Below, one piece after another: positions 59,117 to 64,000 of a DNA stretch of 64,000 bases. Made by a program: the position numbers and the translations under genes. Every line of letters begins with the position of its first letter. The first letter of the stretch is position 1. The DNA is from Oxalobacter sp. GTDB lineage: Bacteria > Pseudomonadota > Gammaproteobacteria > Burkholderiales > Burkholderiaceae_D. The notes below the pieces were generated by a model. The model was not told the DNA's origin. It made no database searches and saw only the letters and a list, made by a program, of their open reading frames with translations. Location: the NCBI GenBank assembly GCA_017524145.1, contig JAFWUI010000043.1, forward strand, positions 62,001 to 126,000. The letters are read 5' to 3'.

Positions 59117-60012
59117 CCGGACTGGAGAAACTGCCTATGATGGCCAAACTGGAGAAACTGCTTGAACATGCCGATGTGGTGCTGACCCGCCTTGAAGCCG
59201 TCTTGCCGACAGCACAGGGCATTGCCCCGATTGACTGGAACACCCCCAGTGCCGCCTACCGCTGGCGGCGGAAAAACGGTGTCGGTACCCTCAAGGCAAT
59301 CGCCCATATCTCCCCGGTCGCCATGACCGACCTGTTTTTCCTCGACCGTCAGAAAGCACTGCTCGAACAGAACACCCAGCAGTTCATCGAAGGGAAACCC
59401 GCAAACAACGTATTGATGACCGGTGCAAGGGGCACCGGCAAATCATCCCTTGTCCGGGCCTGCCTGAACCGTTTTGCTGACCAAGGGCTCCGCCTGATTG
59501 AGGTGGACAAGAACGACCTGATGGACCTGGACGACATCTCAGACCTGGTTGCTTCCCGGCCTGAGAAATTCATCCTCTACTGCGATGACCTTTCCTTTGA
59601 TGAAGGTGATGACAGTTACAAGACGCTGAAAGCTGCCTTGGATGGCAGCCTGTCTGCCCAGCCGGACAACGTGCTGATCTATGCAACCTCCAACCGCCGC
59701 CATCTGCTGGCGGAAAAACAGTCTGACAACACAGGTTACCATCTCGATGAAAACGGAGACCTCCATCCGGGCGAAACCTCCGACGAGAAGATTTCCCTCT
59801 CTGACCGTTTCGGGCTCTGGCTGTCGTTCTATTCCTATTCGCAGGACGAATACCTCGCCATCTGCAACCATTGGCTCAAGTCGCTTGGCTGTTCCGATGC
59901 ATTGATTGAACAGTCCCGTACGGATGCGCTGCAATGGGCATTGCAGCGGGGTTCACGGACAGGCAGGACAGCCTACCAGTTTGCCCGTGACTACGCGGGC
60001 AGGCATCTGTAA
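59113..60012 (+). CDS. DUF815 family AAA ATPase
   Basis: Encodes a 299-aa P-loop ATPase of the DUF815 family. The Walker [10 protein letters not shown] is at residues 104-112, a Walker B-like [13 protein letters not shown] comes after residue 150, and [10 protein letters not shown] contains the arginine-finger region. The role is not established. It overlaps argJ (ATGA), which is typical in betaproteobacteria, where a nudix gene often follows; here that gene is missing. A shorter start at codon 9 is possible. Confidence 0.9.
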   Translation: MTGLEKLPMMAKLEKLLEHADVVLTRLEAVLPTAQGIAPIDWNTPSAAYRWRRKNGVGTLKAIAHISPVAMTDLFFLDRQKALLEQNTQQFIEGKPANNVLMTGARGTGKSSLVRACLNRFADQGLRLIEVDKNDLMDLDDISDLVASRPEKFILYCDDLSFDEGDDSYKTLKAALDGSLSAQPDNVLIYATSNRRHLLAEKQSDNTGYHLDENGDLHPGETSDEKISLSDRFGLWLSFYSYSQDEYLAICNHWLKSLGCSDALIEQSRTDALQWALQRGSRTGRTAYQFARDYAGRHL

Positions 60013-60040
60013 CCAGCGCTGGAAACACCAGAAACAACAG

Positions 60041-60067
60041 CGGCAACCGGTTAGACGGTTGCCGTTG
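60041..60067. terminator. hairpin between DUF815 gene and exported-protein gene
   Basis: CGGCAACCG (60041-60049) and CGGTTGCCG (60056-60064) form a 9-bp perfect stem with a 6-base loop between convergent genes. Only a short T-rich tail follows. Likely a transcription end for one or both strands. Confidence 0.55.
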
Positions 60068-60082
60068 TCCTGTCAGCAGGCA

Positions 60083-60520
60083 TTACCGGGCGACTTTTCC
60101 GCGGATGTCCAGCCTGTCGAGGCGCTCTTCCTGCGAAGTGCTGAATTCAACCCGATGGATCCGCTGCCAGTTCCGGCATTCCCAACCATAAGAAGAATCC
60201 AGGGTGCAGTCCCTGCCGAGTGACCCGTATCCGCCATCGGAGACAGCAATCCAGCTGGCACGGTTGCTGTGCCGGCTGTACTGGCAGACACCGACTTCAT
60301 GCCGCCTGTCATGGCGCCCCATGGCGAACATCCTGCCATGGTCATGGCATTTCAGTTTTTCCTTTGAGGCACCGTCATAGTATTTCACTTTCGACATGTT
60401 GTATTTGAACTGGGTGCCACCATCATGACCGCCATGACGGTGATGATGGTACGGCTGCGCCTGGGCAGACATTGCGGCACATGCCAGGATGGCTGCCAGC
60501 GGGAAGAGTTTCTTGGTCAT
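60083..60520 (-). CDS. small exported His-rich protein
   Basis: Encodes a 145-aa precursor. The signal peptide MTKKLFPLAAILACAAMSAQA is followed directly by a His-rich mature N-terminus (QPYHHHRHGGHDGG), which could bind metal such as zinc, copper or nickel. Four Cys in the mature part may form disulphides in the periplasm. No family is recognised. GGAG lies well placed before the ATG. It is convergent with the DUF815 gene and diverges from the helicase gene. Confidence 0.75.
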   Translation of the reverse strand: MTKKLFPLAAILACAAMSAQAQPYHHHRHGGHDGGTQFKYNMSKVKYYDGASKEKLKCHDHGRMFAMGRHDRRHEVGVCQYSRHSNRASWIAVSDGGYGSLGRDCTLDSSYGWECRNWQRIHRVEFSTSQEERLDRLDIRGKVAR

Positions 60521-60716
60521 GATGGGCTCCTTTATCGGTGGGTACTGTCATGATTCTAGCAAATTTTATGAAGACAATTGTCGACAAATGTTTCAAACGC
60601 CTCCGTTTCCCAAGGGCGCAGTCATGGGATGTTTCGGTTATACTTTCAGAATCGGTTGCCCATTCCCCAGATGGGGAAGGGATGCGTTTCTGACAGTCAT
60701 TTAGGGGAACAAGACG

Positions 60717-63700
60717 ATGGCGGTGAATCTGAAAGACAAGCTGGAGAAATGGAAAACCAAGCTGCTTGACCTGAGTAAACGGAATCCCTTGCTGAACTTC
60801 CGGTTCCGTAAAGGGACAAACCTGAAGATCATTGACCCCCCTTTACTGGAACTCTGGGACAGCTTCGTCCAGAAAGAACAGAAAATCACCTTCCCGTTGG
60901 TGACTGAAGAAGCAGCCGGAGTCACGGCAGCAGCTGAAAAGCCCACCGCAAAGACCAAGGCGAAACTGGATACCGTCACCGACGACACCCCTGGGGAACG
61001 CCAGCGTGCCCTGCGCAACCTCAAGAAAAAAGCCCAGCTCTTCCAGGAAGAACAGGGCATCAATGTCCTCTATATGGCGTTCGGTTTCCTGCGCTGGAAC
61101 GAGAAAACCGGAGCCAAAGACTTCTTTGAAGCGCCGCTGATCCTGGTGCCAGTCACCATCTCATGGGAAAACATCCGCGCCCCGTTCGTCCTGGGGCTGC
61201 ATGAAGATGAAATCGTCTTCAACCCGACACTGAAATTCATGCTCGAAGACACCTATGGGCTGAAAATCCCCGAATTCGAGCACGAGGCAGACCTGAAGGA
61301 CTATATCCAGAAACTCCGGGAAGTCCTGGACAACAAAGAATGGAGCATCCAGGAAGAAGTCGGTGTCGGCCTGTTCCACTTCCTGAAGCTCAGCATGTAT
61401 GACGACCTCACGAAAAACGAGGAAGCCATCCTCAACAGCAAGCTCATCCGCGCGATTGCCGGTGACAGTTCCGCCATCGACTTCGCCATTCCAGACTTCA
61501 GCAACCTCGACACATCAGATGAACTGTCTCCGATGAAGACCTTCCAGGTGGTTGATGCCGACTCCAGCCAGCAGGAAGCCGTCCTCTGTGCGAAAAAAGG
61601 CATCAGCTTCATCCTGCAGGGACCACCGGGTACCGGCAAGAGCCAGACCATCACCAACATCATCGCTGAATGCCTTGCCAACGGGAAAAAAGTCCTGTTC
61701 GTGGCTGAGAAGATGGCGGCGCTTGAAGTCGTTTACCGCCGCCTTGCCAGCGTCGGGCTTGGAGACTTCTGCCTGATCATGCACAGCCATAAGGCGAACA
61801 AGAAATCAGTGATGAACCAGTTTGAACAGGTTTTGCACCGTTCAGAACAGAAAATCACCATCAAGAATGATGCCTATCAGGAACTCGTCCGCCTCGACAG
61901 CTACAAACAGATCCTGAACAACTATTCGCGCGACATCTACACCGAAATCAAACCGCTGAACAAGACCATCTATGATGCCTATGGTGAACTGACGAAACTG
62001 GAAAAAGTCCCGGACCTGCCGTTTTCCATCGCTGATGTCCGCCAGATGTCTGATACCCGGTTGCTGGAACTGACCGAAACGCTCCAGACACTGGTCCGCT
62101 CCCTGCAGGGGACAGATGGCGATTTCAGCAGCAACCCCTGGTATGGCGCCAACAGGATTCCGGTGCTGACCAATGAACTGCGCCAGGGCATCGCGATGAA
62201 CCTGCAGAACCTCCAGTCCGCTTCACGTAAGATGACTGCACTTGGCAATGAGGTCAAGTCACAGTTGGGGCTGGACATCACCGGAACCCATGCCGGTTTC
62301 GATGCCGCCCAGGGGATGCTGGCATCCATCCAGCAGTCCCAGCCGGTGCCCGCCAGCTGGCTGTTGGAGGAAGGAGTTACAGCACCGCTCGCAGAAGAGA
62401 TTTCCTACTGCAGGGACACCCAGAAGATGTTCACCAACACCAGGCAGGAAATCATTGGGCTGCATGAAGTCCTGCGTGCCGCTGACCCACGGGCAGATTT
62501 CGCCGGTTTCGAAGGCCTTGCCACGATGGCAGCCATCCAGGAACATCAGGATGCGCTGCAGTCATTCATTGAGGCTGCCCCGGCTTATAAGTCCCTTAAG
62601 GATGCCAATGACCTGCCGATGGTTGAAAAGACCCTGGCAATGCTGCGTGAACGGGCAGACGGCTATGCCGCCCTCAAGGAAACCGTGCTCGGTGAATTCG
62701 AGAAAGACATCCTGACCCTCGACTGCGACACGCTGTACCGGAAATTCCGGACCGATTATGACTCGATGTTCAAGCTCTTCAATTCCGACTACCGCAACGA
62801 CAAGAAACTGATTGAAAGCATGAGCATCAAGGTCGGCGTAGAGCTCTCCGATGAACATATCATCGATGTCTTGGGCAAACTGCGCCAGATGAAGGAACAC
62901 CAGGCATTCCTTCAGGAAAAGGAACCGATGGCATCACAGCTCTTCGGGGCGGAGTATCAAGGCATCGACACCGACTTCAATGCGTTGAACAGCCATATCG
63001 CCGTCTTCAAGACATTGCAGTCATGCCAGCAGAAACTGACTGCCCTGCAGACTTATGTCGGCATCATCGATGACCAGGACGCCACCCTGAAACAGCACTA
63101 CGAAGGGCTCTATACCGGCATGGAAACCGACTGGGATGCTGTCCGTAGCGCATTGGACTGGGCAGACAGCTTCAGGCAGGCCATCCAGCCGATGGAAGAT
63201 AAAGGGACCCTTGTCCAGAAAGTCTGCACCGACAATGAAGCCACCAAGGCACAGGCAGGCACCTACCTGACCCGGCTCAACGAAGAAATGGCGGCATACA
63301 ACGCCTACAACACCGGCTTCACCCAGTTCTTCGACAACCCAGACAGCTTCTACACCGTGCCGTTCAATGAGCTTGACCAGCGTTATGAAGCCTGCCTCAA
63401 CGGCATGATGCAGCTTCAGGACTGGATCGATTACCGGGGAGCGGTCGCCAAGTGTGCCCAGTCAGGGCTTGATGACTTCATGAAACAGTATGAAGCCGCC
63501 AGGCTGCCGACCGACCAGATTGTCCCGACCTTCCAGAAACGGTTCTACAACCTCTGGCTCGACAGCGTCATGCCCGAATATCCATCCGTGGCGACCTTCC
63601 GGCGCAAACAGCAGGATGCCCTCATCAGCGAATTCAAGGCGCTCGACAAGAAACAGTTCGAGGTCGCCCGCAACCGCATCAGCGCTGAACTGACCAACAG

Positions 63701-64000
63701 GCTGCCGGCTTTCAGCTCCTTCACCTCTGGAGGGGATGAAATCAGCATCCTCAAGCGTGAACTCGCCAAACAGCGCCGGATTATGCCGGTCCGCCGCCTG
63801 TTCCAGAAAATCCCGAACCTTGTCCGGATGCTGAAACCCTGCCTGATGATGTCACCGCTGACCGTCAGCCTCTTCCTCGAATCCAAGGACTTCATCTTCG
63901 ATACCGTCATCTTCGATGAAGCCTCCCAGGTCTGCACAGAAAACGCCCTTGGCGCCATCGTCCGTGGCAAACAGGTCATCATCGTCGGTGACAGCAAGCA
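60717..64000 (+). CDS. DUF4011-type superfamily 1 helicase, 5' part (runs off the window)
   Basis: An open frame starts at ATG 60717 (AGGGGAAC upstream) and stays open for 1094 codons to the window edge. The N-terminus (LEKWKTKLLDLSKRNPLLNFRF) is the DUF4011 signature. Walker A GPPGTGKS is at residues 302-309. Walker B (IFDEAS, Asp near 1067) and the start of motif III (VGDSK) come about 760 residues later, after a long, largely helical, coiled-coil-rich insert. Family members are 1500-2000 aa and end in AAA_12 and often DUF3320 or a nuclease; that part is not visible. Relatives are frequent in anti-phage defence loci. Function here is inference. Confidence 0.88.
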   Translation, partial: MAVNLKDKLEKWKTKLLDLSKRNPLLNFRFRKGTNLKIIDPPLLELWDSFVQKEQKITFPLVTEEAAGVTAAAEKPTAKTKAKLDTVTDDTPGERQRALRNLKKKAQLFQEEQGINVLYMAFGFLRWNEKTGAKDFFEAPLILVPVTISWENIRAPFVLGLHEDEIVFNPTLKFMLEDTYGLKIPEFEHEADLKDYIQKLREVLDNKEWSIQEEVGVGLFHFLKLSMYDDLTKNEEAILNSKLIRAIAGDSSAIDFAIPDFSNLDTSDELSPMKTFQVVDADSSQQEAVLCAKKGISFILQGPPGTGKSQTITNIIAECLANGKKVLFVAEKMAALEVVYRRLASVGLGDFCLIMHSHKANKKSVMNQFEQVLHRSEQKITIKNDAYQELVRLDSYKQILNNYSRDIYTEIKPLNKTIYDAYGELTKLEKVPDLPFSIADVRQMSDTRLLELTETLQTLVRSLQGTDGDFSSNPWYGANRIPVLTNELRQGIAMNLQNLQSASRKMTALGNEVKSQLGLDITGTHAGFDAAQGMLASIQQSQPVPASWLLEEGVTAPLAEEISYCRDTQKMFTNTRQEIIGLHEVLRAADPRADFAGFEGLATMAAIQEHQDALQSFIEAAPAYKSLKDANDLPMVEKTLAMLRERADGYAALKETVLGEFEKDILTLDCDTLYRKFRTDYDSMFKLFNSDYRNDKKLIESMSIKVGVELSDEHIIDVLGKLRQMKEHQAFLQEKEPMASQLFGAEYQGIDTDFNALNSHIAVFKTLQSCQQKLTALQTYVGIIDDQDATLKQHYEGLYTGMETDWDAVRSALDWADSFRQAIQPMEDKGTLVQKVCTDNEATKAQAGTYLTRLNEEMAAYNAYNTGFTQFFDNPDSFYTVPFNELDQRYEACLNGMMQLQDWIDYRGAVAKCAQSGLDDFMKQYEAARLPTDQIVPTFQKRFYNLWLDSVMPEYPSVATFRRKQQDALISEFKALDKKQFEVARNRISAELTNRLPAFSSFTSGGDEISILKRELAKQRRIMPVRRLFQKIPNLVRMLKPCLMMSPLTVSLFLESKDFIFDTVIFDEASQVCTENALGAIVRGKQVIIVGDSK

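Overview
The window is a 64-kb stretch of bacterial chromosome, almost entirely housekeeping genes, from a Gram-negative betaproteobacterium. The pointers are LPS genes (lpxC, waaA), a one-piece tmRNA with a tag ending ALAA, a fused murE-murF gene inside the dcw cluster, the order lpxC / dciA / secA / argJ / DUF815, a prs-rplY pair next to tRNA-Gln, and moderate GC. Gene order and the murE-murF fusion fit Burkholderiales, most likely an Oxalobacter-like member of Oxalobacteraceae; the genus is an inference that was not tested.

Layout. 1-2100: tail of a prs gene, rplY, tRNA-Gln(CTG) and a second, divergent prs. 2100-5355 (minus): rep-slyX-DUF2288-pth operon. 5458-7490: hslVU behind a sigma32-type promoter. 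7511-10609 (minus): tkt-gap. 10732-13182: rsmE, then prfC on the other strand. 13323-15612: ssrA (tmRNA) followed by what looks like a small decayed island: an ISL3-like transposase remnant, an orphan 100-aa gene, a VanW-family gene, and then a degenerate copy of the ssrA 3' end. 15712-19467: a 20-repeat LRR protein, a small exported protein, a membrane-anchored zinc-ribbon protein and an exported PpiC-type foldase. 19665-27361: a peptide-type ABC importer whose operon also encodes an exported M3 oligopeptidase. 27434-29454: Sel1-repeat protein and lrgAB. 29457-32634 (minus): M48 protease, rsgA and an MBL hydrolase, overlapping head to tail. 32687-35540: orn, waaA and an EEP-family phosphodiesterase. 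35594-35920: rnpB.

36165-54330 is the complete division and cell wall (dcw) cluster: promoter with MraZ boxes, mraZ, rsmH, ftsL, ftsI, murE-murF fusion, mraY, murD, ftsW, murG, murC, ddlB, ftsQ, ftsA, ftsZ and lpxC. Most junctions overlap or are nearly contiguous, so it reads as one long operon that makes lipid II and assembles the septal machinery. After it come dciA, secA, argJ and a DUF815 ATPase. From about 60013 the usual context ends: a His-rich exported protein and the first 1094 codons of a giant DUF4011-type SF1 helicase, a class often found with anti-phage defence, run off the right edge.

The most interesting points are the degenerate ssrA-derived direct repeat bracketing VanW, the divergent second prs with an Asp-to-Arg change in the PRPP loop, the exported M3 peptidase inside a peptide-importer operon, the attenuator-like leader before rplY, the ten-base-period MraZ box array, and the truncated helicase at the right end.
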